DNA from: Angiostrongylus vasorum
Lineage: Eukaryota > Nematoda > Chromadorea > Rhabditida > Metastrongylidae
Reading direction: 5' to 3'
NCBI GenBank assembly: GCA_018806985.1
Contig: JADANN010000457.1
Span: forward strand, 3,257,001 to 3,321,000
DNA: 64,000 nucleotides
The position numbers and the translations under genes were made by a program. Below the pieces are notes generated by a model, which had not been told where the DNA came from, made no database searches, and saw only the letters and a list, made by a program, of their open reading frames with translations. The stretch's first letter is position 1, and each line of letters begins with the position of its first letter. This document shows positions 1-11,691 of the stretch, one piece after another.

Positions 1-251
1 GTGGAGCGTGAGGATGAATTTAGCCCTTTAAAAAATGCCGAATCGGCTGGTAAAGAATGTCTCAGTACATGTAAGAAAGATCTCGCTTCATTGAATAAGT
101 GAGTCGTTTCCTGATCACTCGTTCTCACTGAAGTTTTCTTTCGTAACGTTATTGTCATTAATTCAGGAAATGGCTAGAATCAGCTGGTGCAAAAGTAATA
201 GGAGATCCGATTTATCTTCGAACTTCTGTCAGTTATTGCGGCGAGGTTTGA
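1..251 (+). CDS. uap-1: UDP-N-acetylhexosamine pyrophosphorylase, 3' end (partial)
   Basis: Only the C-terminal part is in the window. Coding exons are 1-98 and 167-251, with intron 99-166 (GTGAGT...TTCAG) splitting one Lys codon and a TGA stop at 249-251. The reading starts VEREDEFSPLKNAESAGK, the motif that follows the nucleotide-sugar fold in animal UAP1 proteins. It continues into KKWLESAGAKV and a terminal YCGEV, matching the family's C-terminal YSGE-type ending. UAP1 joins UTP and N-acetylglucosamine-1-phosphate to give UDP-GlcNAc in the cytosol, the donor for chitin, N-glycans and O-GlcNAc. The catalytic N-terminal part lies left of the window. No frameshift is seen. Identification rests on the EFSPLKNA motif and C-terminal length, so the family call is strong and the symbol is by orthology. 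Confidence 0.8.
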
Positions 252-2885
252 ATTTTATTAGTTGAGGTCGTCTGTCGAGTACTTGGCGTTCTACTAATGA
301 AGTGTTTCCGCATTGATTTGGCTCGTTTCCGCCGGCTTTTTATCCATACAAGAGTTGTTCAAATAACGTATTTTAGGGGCTTGATCGTTTCAAAGGCCAA
401 TCGGTTTCTGGACCACTACTAAAATAACACTTGTATTTCCTGTTTTTGTATATTTCGGCTTAACTTATATATCATTTATAGCCGGTTAGTCACCGTCCAG
501 TGCCATATATTTGTTTTTTAGCTTTAGATATGTTCATGTTATTGTCGCCGTAGATTACAAAAGATGAATGAATTTCGGATGTGCCAAAACGATATTATAA
601 GTATTGTCAGCTTTGTTTACATACGAATTTTGCTCATTTTCAAGCAGCTTTATTGTCAGCAGTTGTCAACAGATCTGTGTTTGGTACAGTTATGAGATTG
701 ACAAGCTGTCGTTTGTTCGGGGAAACACTCTTGCAGCTGCGAATTTGTACATTGTAGTGAGAGAATGAGTTCACGATTTGATTGATAGTTCGATGAAAGG
801 AGGTATTGGTTACTGAAATTTGTGACATTATTTAAGAGATATAGTGGTGCGTTAAATGACTCTAATAAAGTGTGCAATATTTTCGTAGTGAACGAATACT
901 TTCTCATCTGACTTTTGCCAAGGAGGCCTAAGCATGTCCGTTGCAATAGGTCCACTTGGTTTTGAGTCAAATAGAATATTTTTGGAGCAACTACTGATTT
1001 TAGGAAGCTTTTGGGGATGGACTGCTCTTATCTGTTGATCCCCCGATTGCAAAGCGGTACAAATAACGGAATAATTAAGTAATAACAGTGAAGAAATCAG
1101 AAAATATGCAGTGGAACATGGTTTTCCAAAGACACGTTCAAGTGTTGTTCCAGTGTGTATGTCCAAGGTTAAGCCGATGCTTCAGACATTTTCAGTCTTA
1201 GAGTGCCAACAGTAGAAGGGAATGAAGTGTGACATTCGTTAACGCTCAGAAGAAATTGAATGGAAACTTCATTGCTGGAAATATTAGGAATCAGAATTAC
1301 TCACTAGTAGCGTTTCAAGGATTTCCAACTATATCCGTACCATGTATGGATTTCAAAAGGTAGAATTCAGTTTTTAAGACCGACTAGGACAGTATTGTTT
1401 TACGATTCGGAATGGAATTCACTTAGACATCGCAAGGCTAGCTGTGAATAGCGCAGAACATTGATGGTTGCGTGTGATTTGCTCCGCACGTAGGTAGAAC
1501 AACTCGTGGTTCGGAACTTATTGTGTGCATAGTTGAATGGACGGTGCTGAATGCTTCGATGGGAAAGCGCATTTTCATTTCGCGCGCCCACCCACCCCGA
1601 CACAACGAGACCTCTGTTGCCGATTGTGTGTATGTCCACTGGCATTACAAGCATCCATCCGAACTCTTCCGCTTTTTTCATATCACTTTTCACTTCTTTG
1701 TCTTTTCAGAAAGCGGTGGAGACTTAAATAGGCTCCTTTTCTATAGTCTCGGTACTTCAAGACCTGCACACTATAACCGTCAGTAGCCGAAAAATACTTG
1801 TTTGGAACGTGAGGCTAACATTAGAACAGTGCGTCGAAAATTTTTTACTTAGTGGATATTTAAAATGGATTTGTCCATGTCGAAAACGGTTTAGATGACA
1901 GAGTTTGTACCCAATGCCCAGCACTTGAAATTGCAAAGATAACAGCACCTCTCCTATGGATGGGATATTGTGTGAATTTCTAACTCATCATGTTCAATCC
2001 AAAGACGGCCAACTGCGGGTCGTTTTTTTGTGCTAAGTCATTCCTCTCCGACATCGGATGCTGTTGCTGCACTCCTGGAGATCTCATTGAGCTATCGCGG
2101 TTCAGCTGATGTTTTAATGTCTGTTCATGTGGTCAGCTACTTTTGTCGGCTCAATCTATCTTGTACTGTCACACTGCACCTTAGTAAGACATATTATGTT
2201 CGTAGTTTTGGGCCACCAGGGCGGTGTTTTCTGTTTCTCGTGCCGCAGTCGTTGTCGCGATAATCCATGCCATGAGTAACGATCATTCGTTGTAATACTG
2301 TATCGATGGTAGAAAGCCACATCTTCGTATTGTCCAACTATCATACAATCAGTGGTGGTGATTCAAGACATGATACACTCACTTGAAAAGAAAAAACGTG
2401 GTGATAGAAACTTCGACGACAAGAACATGGGCAAGACGTGATTTAACTTCTCCTATAACTAGTAATAACTTCCCTGACACCACTGAAAACTCGACAAGTT
2501 TATGAGATTTCAGTGGGTATTAGCCAACCAAGTGGACGTTTTTTCTTGCAAGAAAACCAGAGGGCTTTTTTTTATAAACTCGACAGCCACGTTTGTCTTT
2601 CACGAATAGCAAAAAAATGATTTATAAACTATACTGTATCGGAAAAAATTGCTCTGCCTTCTCATTAGGAAAAAAAAATGAAAATGAGGGTAGTTCAAAT
2701 CTCATTCGCTTTGTAAAACAGCTTTACGTAGATTCTGTGTCATGCACTCTACCGTTTCGGGGACACTATTCAGTCTTACATGGCCAAACATGTTTTGAAG
2801 TCTTCAATGCATCTTCTTATCTTAGACTAGCTGCTCCTGCCTCTGGTATGACGGATTATTCAGAGGGCGATACTAAAGTTGATAG
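252..2885. other. intergenic, no supported gene
   Basis: AT-rich sequence between the uap-1 stop and the nhr-67 upstream region. Open frames of 60-104 codons occur on both strands but lack splice context, domain motifs or coding-like composition. No recognisable repeat family was found. Confidence 0.5.
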
Positions 2886-3555
2886 GTAGGTCTTGCCCAG
2901 CTAGCAACCGATCCGCTGACGACCGATCAGTGAAGCACGAGTAATTCGTAAAATCGCGCAGCGATTATCTATAGTCGCGCACGAATCGCGGCGGCTTTCC
3001 GCCAAGCGACACTTAGTCGGCGTAATAGGCAGCCGGTGAAACTATTATATCGTCACACTAGTATCAGAGTCATGCTATTCAGAAGGTTACAGAAACACTT
3101 CTATTGATCAACTATGTAATTTCATGGAAGAATTTGGCAGAGTAGACTGTATATCATTTCGACTTCTCCAGAGATCCGCCGAAACATTAGCCACTGGGAA
3201 AAAAAGTGTTATAATAACAAAACGGGCCCTGTCCATTGAGGAAACAGTAGCTACAGAGCCTACCGAAACAGTGAACGTAGACGTTAAGGTTGTTTATCTG
3301 CGTTAGGAGAACACTGTATTTTGGAGCATACAAACTTTTTTTTCGCGCTTACTTTTTATAGGTACATGTGCAACAAAAACAAGCAAATATCCGCAAATAA
3401 ACGATCACTCATCGAACGACTGACGATGGAGAAGATGGGAGTCATTCACTCTGTCGAGTAGGCGTGATGGCACCGTAGGAGTCGGCCAATGACGGCCGCC
3501 GACTTGTCGTGAGTTCGGCCCGCCCCTCAGAAGGCAGTCGTCCATATTGGTCGCC
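2886..3555 (+). promoter_or_regulatory. probable nhr-67 upstream regulatory region
   Basis: Two GC- and CpG-rich patches (about 2890-3030 and 3425-3555) stand out from the AT-rich surroundings just before the nuclear-receptor start codon. The first has several short inverted CGCG/GCGG motifs and a GATA core in TTATCTATAG. The second ends with CCATATTGGTCGCC directly before ATG 3556. No TATA box is evident. The regulatory role is inferred from position and composition only. Confidence 0.35.
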
Positions 3556-6500
3556 ATGACTTCTCAGCCAAGCAGTGAGTCTTGATTACGGTATTCTAGA
3601 CAGCAACTTCGGATTTTTCGAAGTTCACTTAAACCATCGCTCACTGATTCTGTTTTAGTATTAATTTAAGTAATAAATAATTACTTCCATTTCTCATTCT
3701 TTAGGGATTTTTTTTTCGAACATATTGGCAGCTCAGTGTGAATTTTGATAGTTCGTGCTACAAAGCATAAAAAAAAATTAGCCGCCTTAGTGTTTTCCAT
3801 TCACATAGAAGAAATAATGCACTGTGCCTGTCCGAGAGAAATTAGAAATTACCTGCAGGTCGGATTCTTCCCGATGTGCCGTGCCGAGTGTGTCAAGACC
3901 ATAGTTCTGGAAAGCATTATGGAATCTTCTCTTGCGATGGTTGTGCTGGATTTTTTCAAAGTTAGTGGGCCGTGTTGATCGGTTTCCCAGATTTGCTTAT
4001 CAATTAGATTTATAGCGCTCCATCAGACGACACAGGCAATACGTGTGCAAAAAATAAAGGAGGCTGTGAAGAAGGACGATGTATCGTTGATAAAACGCAT
4101 CGCAATCAATGCAGGTAGCATTTGACTTTTTTTTAATCGATATCAGTTAGACAGTACTTTGCAGAGCTTGTCGGTTGAAAAAATGTTTGGAAATTGGCAT
4201 GAATAAAGAAGCAGTACAGCATGAAAGAGGGCCACGGAATTCGAGTCTAAGGCGGCAGAATATGTTGCTTGAGCATCCGCGACTAGCACTGTCGGTATGG
4301 ATATTAGTTATTTCTGCATGGAACACAAAAAACAAAGAACAATTTCTTCGCCTCTTTTTTTCTTCTTGCTGATCATTCATTTTCATGTAACCAATGAGGT
4401 CCCTCGTAGAAAACCCGCATTGTTTACTATGTTGACTCTCTGCACAACCTATATGCGGTGAGGTCTTGTTTCTTACGTTAGACTGTGCCCTTCAGTCTTG
4501 AATCGCTTAACATATTGAAGTATTATCTTGGGATGAAAACGTCGCTGAGCTAATGTGTGGTCTGCTCTAGATTAATAACAAACTTCAATTTTCATTCTGT
4601 TTTTTGTTCACGCCGCCTCAAATAACCTCGAAGTTAGGAGCTTTCCTTCTTGCTGTCAGATATCCAATTGCTAATCTACTATAGTTTTTGGTATGCGATG
4701 GAACTCAAGCTGGTATCGTTTATATTCTTTCAATCCATTTACTTACCTCTATACCACAATCTTCTTACTAAAGCTTGCAACCACCAGCTGGTCGCGTTAC
4801 AAATTCACCGCTAACATCTGCTGTCATCGGGAGTGCTAAAAACAAACCGAAGGATACGGTATGACTGGTGAGACATCGTAGCGGTTTGATATCGGTGTTT
4901 CGGACGATTTTTCGATAAATGGTTGACGCAGACTTTGGTCGCGACTATGATACATATTTGTTGGCATATTTAGTGAGAAAATGAAAAAGAACAACTGAAC
5001 ATCAGATTGACCAAAAGGATCCGCGGAGTGAAGTCATAATATCAATGATTGACGAGTTGTTTTTACTGAATCGAGTTTAATCAGGATGATCGACGATTCA
5101 CTGCTATCAAGCTTAACATACTCATTCGGAATCTCATCGATATCGATCTTGGTTTTGAAACCAGCAGTGTGTGACGCTTCCTTTGTTTGTGCCACGCGAC
5201 AAACAATAACCAGTAGTGAAATCGGTTGTATTTGCCTGTTATATTAAATGCTGATGGCTTGAAGTATAAAGGTATTCCCTGACTTTTCACTCTGATACCG
5301 TCAATGAAAAAGCACTATTCGACGACCTCGTAGTGCCTTTGTTCAGCATTTTTGCGTCCACTTTTTGGACAAAGATAATGACCTTCAACTTCTTGGCTCC
5401 TTTTAGAGAAGGGAATCCAGGAATTTTGCTGTGCCGTCAGCGTTAGTGTACTAAATGGAAAGGAGAAGAGAAGAGGATAAAGTGGTTCGGTGGCCACTTG
5501 TCGGCCCGATTTCGACTTCATCATTGTTCTCGAAGGGCTTTGCTGCTTGGCTTCTCCACTCCATGCCCTTCCTTTCTTCTCCGCATCTTAAAGAAAAGTA
5601 GCAAGAGTAGCTCTTGCTCATGAGGGTGCAGCGTCGCCAAGCAACCTGTGATTACCTCGAGGAGATTTCGGCATTGTTTTGGTTTTTGCTGTAGATCTCA
5701 TTGCTTTATCGATCATGCTTTTTTCTTAGTGATATGTTGCCGTTCACAGAAGAACTAGCAAAACTGTTTAGTGTCGCATTTTCTTGAGTTTCGTTCGGTG
5801 TCATTTTTTCCAAATATTTTAAATATATCAAACAGTCCTACTTTTTTAGGATATTAGCAAAGTTGTGTGATTTCGTTCCTTTCTATGCCCGACTTCAATA
5901 CTGCTAGTCATATCGGTTCCGACCAACTAGAAACTGCTGTTGAATAATAATTTTGAATGAATCACAATGAATTAATGACTCCATTAATCACAAATTTCAC
6001 TTACTTTTCCTCTTGGGAAACATTTAGTGGTAAACTTAGACTCTAAGAGACCATGATATGTTTGACCATCTCATCTAAACGCTGCTTCTACTTCAGCCGG
6101 ACCTAGGCTCAGAGTCGGACGCTTCACCTCCGTGTTTCGAGAAGTTGCCTGAAGTGGCGGCTCGAGTGTTCTTCCAACTAATCACTTGGACACGGTACCA
6201 GCTGCCATTCGCATGTCTACCAGTTGAGAGACAGGTTGGTGATCGTGGTTACACAGATGATCATGGGTAACCAAACTTGATATTACTTCCATTGATGAGA
6301 AATTGAATGAGAAATTCAAAATTGCTGCAGCCCCAGGTGTGCAAATTTGTACCCACTTAAAAAAAATGTTCTCTTGTCATAACACCCTACGGGACTAAAT
6401 AAGAAGCCTTGACCAAGGTATTCGGCCTGAGCAAAATCTTCGCTCATGATTGTGTATCGTTTTAGATCGCTACGTTGCAGCAGTGCTGGCCTGCGCTTTT

Positions 6501-8747
6501 TGTTCTTACTTGTGGAGAACGACCGTTCATCACGTCACAGCAAATCTACGCCGATCCGACGGATTTCGTCAAGGAGAAAGCCGAGGTTCGCCTGCGAAAT
6601 GTGCTCCCATTATTGCTTCTGTTCATTGGGTGTGTATTTGGAAATTTAGGTCGCCGAATGCTTCGAGAAGATGGAGTCATTGCGACTAGACGCTAGGGAA
6701 CACGCAATTCTTAGAACGTATGCGTTGATGAAAGGTATGCTCATTGATAACGACAAATATAATTGCTAAACTTGGACTCCAGATGATTCTCCCTGTGGTA
6801 TAACTATTTGCTGAGTGCGGTTTCGGTGAAGCTACCGTCTCTAGAGCTACAGTGGCTTAAGCGAATTTCATCTTTTGTATTGAACAACTTTTTTTCTCAG
6901 TTGTGTACAATTACTGTTATATGGTTCAATAGAAATGACTTCCTACGCTACGGTGCTTTAATGGGTCGTTGGCTCCTATAGTAGTATTTCCGCCCGAAGT
7001 GCTCATGTATCATATTCTGACTAGAAATTACCTTCTATTAAGCAATACAACATAGCTATATGCTCTAACAGACGGGATTCGAAGGCATTTATGGCTATTT
7101 ACTCTCCGTAATTCACTAAGTTCATCTTGGTGAAATCTCCTTAATGGAGAACTTTTTTGGGCTTTTCCACTTCCGAACAAAGTGATGTCGCTCTTATATT
7201 ATAGAAGAGTTGAGACTCGACCATATGCCTTAGAGATGTTATTGAAAATGGGAATATATCCGAAAATTTTTATCCTAGGGGATTGAAAACTCCAATGGTT
7301 GTATTGGGGAACTTCTCAGTACTACAACATTATGCGTCATGTAACAAAAAAATCCTATTATCCTCCTTTTAGACGATTTCTCTCCTCATCAAATTAGATT
7401 TCCAATCCTACTGGATGATGAATACCATAATAAATTTTTGTTAATGGTGACATCCTCCTCTCTGCATTCGCCGTATGTAGAAGACGAAAGTATTTGTGCC
7501 AAATTCTAGATCATTGCACGGAGAACTGGCTCTATAAGGATTCCATAGGATAGGCACGTTTCTGTATTTACATGGTTCGAGTTGGTGAATGACGATTTGG
7601 AACAGATGTGCTGATGAGCGAGGCGACTGTGGAAGTCGTGAGAGAGGAACCAGACGTGTCGCTGTAGCGCCGGATGGACGTCGTCGACAAACAATCGTTT
7701 TGCGATTACTGTAATCGGTAGTCGGTCGCCAGTCTGATGAAAAACGAGGCGGCTTCGTTTCGCTGTGCTTCTTTTTCTTGACGGTCTCACCGTTTCTTTC
7801 CCTACGAAACTCTTTTCTGAGCAATTTTCAGCTCGAAATATGTTCTCTCACAGTCACTGACGGTGCTAGAAATTTGAAATTGAAAGAAGGAATATTTGAC
7901 AACAGTTTTTGCTTGCAGACACTCCATCGGCCTATCAGCTTGGCTTCCAGCTGGCCGCCTACCACCAAGTTGTCTATCGAGCTGATCCACTCCGATTTCT
8001 GAAGTTGGTACAGTTAAAGTTATATTTTTCTTTTATCACAGTTTGCAATCTTCTGGAAATAATGTAATGAAAAAAATCTAACAAGTGAAATTCTTCAAGC
8101 TTTCAGTTTTTCAAGGTTCACAAAGCACCGCGTCTTATCTAGGATCGATTCGAAAATCTCTGAAATCATTGCTGGTTGTTTATATCATGAGTTTTTCGAT
8201 CCAAATATGACTCAACAACGCTGTAAGAACATAGTTATTACTGAAAACATCAGAGGAAATCGACTATGCCGACTCAGAGTTTTTCCTATTATCAACTAAT
8301 GTGTGGCTAAACTTTCGTGCTTTAGAAAGCACTGTTACATTGTTAGAGTTAAATGAAATTTTCGCCGGTTAAAAATCTATTGAAGCTGCCTAGTAGTTCG
8401 CCGTGTTTTCCAAATGGCTGTTCAGCCAGATAATAGTGAATTATAGAACATGGACTTGCAGGTGCTTGGACGTGCTGTCAATCTCTGCCGATTCAGTGGT
8501 TGCCGTGTTATTCCGTCCGTCCATCGGCAACGCTTCAATGTCAAGGCTGATTTCGGACATCATGAACCCGAACAAACCTGGATTAATGGCACTACCTTCA
8601 GCACGGGGCAATCCCACTACTGCCAGGACTGATTTCTGCGTAGAAGGCCTTCTCGGCAGGAGTACGTCCACTCCAGACATCGTTTCCACTAGACAAGAAG
8701 CAGGAGTTGTTAGTCCTGAGAGTTTTAGTGGGACCGAGGAGGCATAG
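3556..8747 (+). CDS. nhr-67: Tailless-class nuclear hormone receptor (NR2E, nhr-67 orthologue)
   Basis: Exons rebuilt by splice sites and phase: 3556-3574, 3859-3960, 4016-4114, 4165-4294, about 4774-4858, 6097-6234, 6466-6600, 6650-6734, 7919-8007, 8462-8747 (TAG). Finger 1 reads [20 protein letters not shown] with P-box CDGCA. Finger 2 ends [17 protein letters not shown] and is followed by [15 protein letters not shown], the tailless-class extension. The ligand-binding domain follows: [12 protein letters not shown] (helix 3), [11 protein letters not shown] (helix 5), [14 protein letters not shown] (helices 7-8), [11 protein letters not shown] and [14 protein letters not shown] (helices 10-11). 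This class encodes DNA-binding transcription factors; C. elegans nhr-67 acts in anchor-cell and neuronal fate. Two one-base run expansions (3951-3956, 4049-4054) break the frame, so no automatic ORF shows the domain. Junctions into 4774 and 8462 are one base out of phase as drawn. Confidence 0.9.
3859..3960 (+). CDS. nhr-67: nhr-67 exon 2: first zinc finger
   Basis: The exon opens with GT completing a Ser codon split from exon 1 (A at 3574), and reads [20 protein letters not shown] and on to CDGCAGFF. All four zinc-ligand cysteines of finger 1 are present. The T run at 3951-3956 has six bases where GGA TTT TTC AAA (GFFK) needs five. With one T fewer, the exon ends on a whole codon and joins exon 3 (4016, RSIRRHRQ) in phase. 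Confidence 0.88.
4016..4114 (+). CDS. nhr-67: nhr-67 exon 3: second zinc finger
   Basis: Acceptor TTTATAG, donor GTAGCA. It begins [12 protein letters not shown] in frame. After the A run at 4049-4054 the coding continues one frame over as [10 protein letters not shown] then [10 protein letters not shown]. One A fewer restores a single frame. The spacing between the first two cysteines of finger 2 is ten residues with an extra internal Cys, longer than in vertebrate TLX. Confidence 0.87.
8462..8747 (+). CDS. nhr-67: nhr-67 last exon: LBD helices 10-11 and C-terminal tail
   Basis: Acceptor ACTTGCAG. It reads [19 protein letters not shown] then [16 protein letters not shown], matching the end of the tailless ligand-binding domain (SIS..., IGN, RLLSDM). 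A tail of about 55 residues rich in Ser, Thr and Pro follows before TAG 8745-8747. Vertebrate TLX ends soon after the LSDM motif, so the tail is an extension. The first base sits one out of phase with the exon ending at 8007, so a small exon or indel is still hidden. Confidence 0.8.
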
Positions 8748-9580
8748 TGTGAATCTCTCCATCCCAGTACAATCTGTATAGTAGAAACTTGCCCGAAGTA
8801 TTGATTTACTCTTTCTTTGGAAAGGGCCGCACTTGTCGCAATGTGGTCGTTTGTAAAAAGTTTGTCGGCTGCACATGATAATCAAAATTTGACGGTGGAA
8901 TGATAAAATCGATCACTCTGAAGTAATGCAATTTATGGATTAATATAATTTTTTTGACATGTTGAACAGTGACTTAAGAAATATTGATCATTACTTTCAC
9001 GCAAAACCGTGGTCGACCGTCTTTCACGCAAAACCGTGGTCGACCGTAACTGCTATAGCGCTATTAGATAAAACTCAGAGAGGTCTTAAAAGAGGTTTAC
9101 TCGCTAGCAAGCGAATTTAAGCAGATTGCCGTTCCATGTCTTAGAGGGAACAACCACCATTGCCTAGTGAGCGTCACCGTCACACAAGCGGCAAGGGTAC
9201 TACGGTGTGTGGTTCACTGTCCGTCGACGAAAATCGTTTGCGGTCGGGTCCTCCCGCTAGCCGTTTCTTGTCGCCAACCGCCGTTTTCTGCTGCTTTCTG
9301 CCGCTTTTCATTGTTCGTCACAGCATCTCATACATCCAGTTTCATTTGAGATAACTCTACAATTCTGATATTATTCTGCATACAGATCGACTTGTGTGAA
9401 AAATAAATTCGTGTTTTTAGTCAGTTCTTGCTTTTTTCATGAACTGCATGGTGGAGCTACCAGTGGTAGAACAACAATTACTGGTAATTAGTTTCATTTG
9501 TGTTTAATTGCATGTGTAAATGTGTTTGTTTTAACATACACGAGGTGTTCCTGTGGGGAGACAACAAGGTGACAATGAAC
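8748..9580. other. intergenic; 27-bp tandem duplication and GC-rich patch
   Basis: 8994-9020 and 9021-9047 are identical 27-bp units (CTTTCACGCAAAACCGTGG...) containing a GTCGAC palindrome. About 9150-9310 is GC-rich and CpG-rich, as at the promoter before nhr-67. An AATAAA lies at 9402-9407. No gene is supported here. Confidence 0.45.
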
Positions 9581-9585
9581 TGCTA

Positions 9586-9616
9586 ATGACGTCTGTCCGT
9601 AGCGCAACAACTGCAG
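9586..9616 (+). CDS. possible first coding exon (MTSVRSATTA)
   Basis: ATG 9586 followed by ten codons and a strong donor GCAG|GTGAGC at 9617. The same frame stays open upstream to 9535 and, if unspliced, downstream to TGA 9714. It lies just after a GC-rich patch, as the nhr-67 first exon does. No continuation could be joined with confidence, and no family is recognised. It may belong with the candidate exons at 11450-11690 and 13618-13994. Confidence 0.25.
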
Positions 9617-9716
9617 GTGAGCACCACCACAACGCCGCTACTCCGCCGACCACCGATGTCGGCGTTGTCAGGAATGTAGAGCAACTCTCAGAATCTTGTC
9701 ATATCAAATGCAGCTG

Positions 9717-11160
9717 AATTTATGCTTATAAATTTGATTATAAATACCGATAAGGTGGTATTTTTAGAAAGAAAAAAGTGCCCAAACATTCTTGGAGACA
9801 TCCACTTTTGTTCACTGTGTTGATTGCAAATATGGAATCACAACATTAGTAAAATTCTTTGTGACGAAGGAATAGAATCTGGTTGTGGATACTTCGACGA
9901 CAACGAGGTTTTCTTTGCTCTTCATAGCTTGTAAACCTCATTTAAGCTGAAGCCTCATTTAAGCTGAGTGATCGAATAACTCATGTTTTCATTAACCTTG
10001 GGCAGCAGAATTTCTATATCGGGTTAATCTACAGTGTAAGAAGAATTACTTACGGACTCACTACTGTGTTTTGTAAACATAAGTAAAGATTCGTGTGGAT
10101 TATCGCAGCTATGAAGGCTTGAAGGGGGAAATATTCCATCGAGAGGTCGAACCTCTTATGCAGAGCGATGCAACCGCAGTACCAACCAGTAACGGATAGT
10201 CTTTAACATTACCGTATTTGAGAACAGGATATCGTAACAACAAAGGATTATAAATGGCTTAGCACCATTTCGGAGCCGCCAAAAAGTTTCTTGAGGAGAT
10301 TACGGCGAGTGTTGTGCAATCGCACACAAAGAGCAGCCGCTCTCTTTGCCACGAACTTGTAATGTTGGTGGTCAAGTCTGTTTTTCCTACAAACCTGCAC
10401 AACGCGAAGAATGCATGAAATGTTTGCGTTCTCGAATAGCTCCACTCTACTCTCGGATATCTTCACTTCCTTTAATTAAAGAGTTTGTCGCTCAGTTGCC
10501 AAGCATTCTTCGAGATCTTGCCATTCTTTCTCACCATGTTCATTTCATATTCTGTTTCTGATCGACAATTCAACTCTTTCATAACATCTTAATGGATGGA
10601 TGGATGGATGGATGGATTACCGTATTCCGTTAGTTTATCCAGAGAACTCTTTTCGCTAAGAACTCCTCTTCCCACGCCTACAAGTTGTTTCGGATCACAA
10701 ACAGTCCTGTTGATTCCTATAATGGACTGGCAAAAGCTATTCTAGGATAAATAAACGTTTTATTGACGTTTAAATCAAAATTTGTCGCAATATTGTATGG
10801 AACCTGAGGAACTGCGGACGGAGGAATAAATTGTTCGTGGAAATTGCATTATTGAACTAATCGCTTTTATTTGTTTATAATTAATTATAAAACTAATCAT
10901 GAGCCAAAATGAAAGAGAACAGTGATGATTTTCTCTTCGAGTGATGTCAAAAGTGGCTGTGCTGGGGTTTGTTTTACAGGACCAATGTCCGATAAGCATG
11001 GATATTGCAACCGTACAGGGAAAGACTGTAGAACTGTAAATGGAAACTGTTATCACCGTACTGTAGCCTGTCATTATATAACCAAAAAAAAGATAAATGG
11101 AGGAAATGACGTCTCAAAAATTGCGTATCAGCCGTGATCTGTCACTCTATGCAATTATTA
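9717..11160. other. no supported gene; short ATGG tandem repeat
   Basis: 10592-10617 is a tetranucleotide array of ATGG. A minus-strand frame (10248-10466) and a plus-strand Cys-rich frame (10922-11137, six Cys) are open but have no splice or domain support. Confidence 0.4.
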
Positions 11161-11165
11161 CATTA

Positions 11166-11190
11166 CAACACACACACACACACACACACA

Positions 11191-11230
<40 letters not shown>

Positions 11231-11234
11231 CGTA
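11166..11234. repeat. compound microsatellite (CA)n-(CGCA)n
   Basis: About nine CA units pass directly into about ten CGCA units. Confidence 0.95.
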
Positions 11235-11454
11235 CAAACATCCAACATTTCTTACAATAGAGATCCGAGTGTTTCATAAGAGTGAAAGTAGTTAAAAAAG
11301 ACGCTATAGGCTATATGTTTGACAGGCTAACATTTGAACAAAATTAGACGAATAAGTACGGTGTGGTACACGTTTACAAATTCTTTTTTTCTTTGTACCA
11401 GCTACTAAAATACTGACAGCTGCAAAATGCATTTTCTGTAAAAGGAAAAATGAT

Positions 11455-11691
11455 TATGAAAGGGCAATTATTCAATCAACAACCATTTCGTGGCCTTCGT
11501 CGAGTGAAGTTCTCGTTGGAGCGTTTCCCCGCTTCAGAAGATTCGACTCATTGCACTCCGAAGACCCATATCTCGAGGTGGAACGGCTATGGGTAGTCGA
11601 CTTGAATCATTGCGGATCTGATGAAGGCGATGAGTCCTCTGATGTTTGGTCTGATCGTGATCGCCGTGCAGGTGAAGTCCTCCATCCCACA
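11455..11691 (+). CDS. candidate coding exon, acidic, gene unidentified
   Basis: An open frame without stops for about 80 codons reads LHSEDPYLEVERLWVVDLNH and then an acidic stretch GSDEGDESSDVWSDRDRR up to a possible donor GCAG|GTGAAG at 11692. A second frame (ATG 11450) is also open for 51 codons, so the reading is not certain. No family is recognised. Base composition is more GC-rich and coding-like than its surroundings. Confidence 0.3.

Noticed and set aside
1400..1786. Overlapping 64-97 codon frames on both strands
   Set aside because: No splice signals, no motif, and composition like the surrounding intergenic DNA.
4147..4386. Minus-strand frame over nhr-67 exon 4
   Set aside because: Antisense shadow of the receptor's DNA-binding-domain extension.
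7441..7824. Minus-strand frame of 127 codons
   Set aside because: Lies in an nhr-67 intron; no domain and no splice sites; basic residues reflect composition.
10248..10466. Minus-strand frame of 72 codons
   Set aside because: Coding-like composition, but no splice partner or domain.
11169..11234. Tandem array considered as CRISPR-like
   Set aside because: Simple CA/CGCA microsatellite without spacers; the organism is eukaryotic.
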